6,933 nt of DNA, from contig PWPP01000074.1 in NCBI GenBank assembly GCA_003558625.1, positions 1-6,933 on the forward strand, read 5' to 3'. The stretch is from Syntrophomonas sp. (GTDB lineage: Bacteria; Bacillota; Syntrophomonadia; Syntrophomonadales; Syntrophomonadaceae). The translations under genes were made by a program, and so were the position numbers. The notes below the pieces were generated by a model. It was not told the origin of the DNA. It saw only the letters and a program-made list of their open reading frames with translations, and ran no database searches. Below, one piece after another: positions 6,634 to 6,933 of this stretch. The first letter of the stretch is position 1; each line of letters begins with the position of its first letter.

Positions 6634-6667
6634 TTTACTGGTTTTATTATATAATAGAACCAGTAAA
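6634..6667. promoter_or_regulatory. 34-bp palindrome with consensus -10 boxes on both strands
   Basis: TTTACTGGTT (6634-6643) and AACCAGTAAA (6658-6667) are exact reverse complements. The core TATTATATAATA (6645-6656) is also a palindrome, so 16 of 17 base pairs match (only 6644/6657 differs). TATAAT occurs on the plus strand at 6650-6655 and on the minus strand at 6651-6646. Neither has a good -35 box: TTGGTG (6626-6631) is the best on the plus strand. It sits about 85 bp from both the minus-strand 133-aa gene and the short plus-strand ORF, so it suits a divergent promoter with an overlapping operator. Confidence 0.6.
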
Positions 6668-6684
6668 TACCATCCAATTCCTCC

Positions 6685-6714
6685 AGATTATACTAATCTG
6701 CCTCACTGCGGCAG
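6685..6714 (+). promoter_or_regulatory. Second small palindrome and hairpin in the lipoprotein leader
   Basis: AGATTA (6685-6690) and TAATCT (6694-6699) flank TAC and enclose TATACT (6689-6694), a five-of-six match to a -10 box. Overlapping it, CTGCC (6698-6702) pairs with GGCAG (6710-6714) around a 7-base loop. The two structures share bases and would exclude each other as RNA. A -35 box is not evident, so the role is uncertain. Confidence 0.3.
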
Positions 6715-6733
6715 CCGATGGAAGGAGGGAGCA

Positions 6734-6796
6734 ATGCCAAATACATCCCCTACTGCGCTTCATTCCCGGACCGGAAGCTTCTGCCCGGGGACTTAG
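6734..6796 (+). CDS. Candidate 20-aa leader peptide or small protein
   Basis: An ORF of 20 codons beginning MPNTSPTALHS and ending CPGT. It has a strong ribosome binding site AAGGAGGG (6722-6729) close before its ATG. Its TAG stop (6794-6796) directly abuts the same 8-base site AAGGAGGG (6797-6804) of the next gene, so translation of the two could be coupled. The peptide is rich in Ser, Thr and Pro, has one Cys, and shows no membrane segment or runs of a single amino acid that would point to amino-acid attenuation. It might be a leader peptide or a chance frame; only the initiation signal and spacing support it. Confidence 0.42.
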   Translation: MPNTSPTALHSRTGSFCPGT

Positions 6797-6812
6797 AAGG
6801 AGGGTACAAACC

Positions 6813-6933
6813 ATGAAAATATCCCTGCTGCCAATGCTCACCGCCCTGCTCCTGCTGGTCTCCCTGACTGCCTGCGGCGGTGACACCGAAGAACCCATAA
6901 AGGAGGAGGTAAATGATATGATCCCCCCACCCG
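6813..6933 (+). CDS. Lipoprotein, N-terminal part (3' end outside window)
   Basis: Forty codons are visible and the frame is open at the right edge. ATG 6813 is preceded by AAGGAGGG (6797-6804) at eight bases. The N-terminus MKISLLPMLTALLLLVSLTAC is a clear lipoprotein signal: a short charged start, a hydrophobic core and lipobox LTAC with Cys21, followed by GGDTEE, the usual Gly/acidic linker. The product should be lipid-anchored on the outer face of the membrane. The mature domain is not visible, so function cannot be given. A second ribosome-binding-like stretch (AGGAGGAGG, 6901-6909) lies inside the gene, before an in-frame ATG at 6918, but using it would lose the signal peptide. Confidence 0.82.
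   Translation, partial: MKISLLPMLTALLLLVSLTACGGDTEEPIKEEVNDMIPPP

Overview
The window looks like chromosomal DNA from a moderately GC-rich Gram-positive bacterium, most likely a Clostridia-class Firmicute of the Moorella/Peptococcaceae kind. This is an inference from near-consensus AGGAGG-type ribosome binding sites before almost every gene, short lipoprotein signal peptides with clear lipoboxes, a PepF peptidase, and an MBL-fold protein followed by a DUF3006 gene. There are no rRNA or tRNA genes, insertion sequences or CRISPR arrays.

Layout. Positions 1-1459 hold the 3' end of a MoxR/CoxD-type AAA+ ATPase gene followed by a CoxE-type VWA-domain gene. This is a classic chaperone pair for metalloenzyme or complex maturation; its client is not visible here. 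A gene-free stretch of about 415 bp with several possible stem-loops follows, and then pepF (1876-3669), a zinc oligoendopeptidase of family M3. A class I SAM-dependent methyltransferase gene (3849-4475, minus strand) converges on pepF. It is divergent from a lipoprotein gene (4627-5730) that joins a ComEC-like metallo-beta-lactamase-fold domain to a C-terminal Ada-like Cys/His metal-binding domain. A small DUF3006 gene (5742-5939) is tightly coupled behind it. The 151-bp divergent gap contains a 28-bp dyad element built from three 8-bp iterations.

The last kilobase contains an unrecognised 133-aa protein gene on the minus strand (6147-6548) with a hairpin terminator candidate downstream. It is divergent from a candidate 20-codon ORF (6734-6796) and the start of a second lipoprotein gene (6813 to the right edge). 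The gap holds a 34-bp near-perfect palindrome with a consensus TATAAT on both strands, which suggests shared control of the two divergent units.

Most genes are ordinary housekeeping or accessory functions. The least explained parts are the two divergent control regions, the short coupled ORF, the unknown 133-aa protein and the long pepF leader. I did not find a clearly new multi-gene system.
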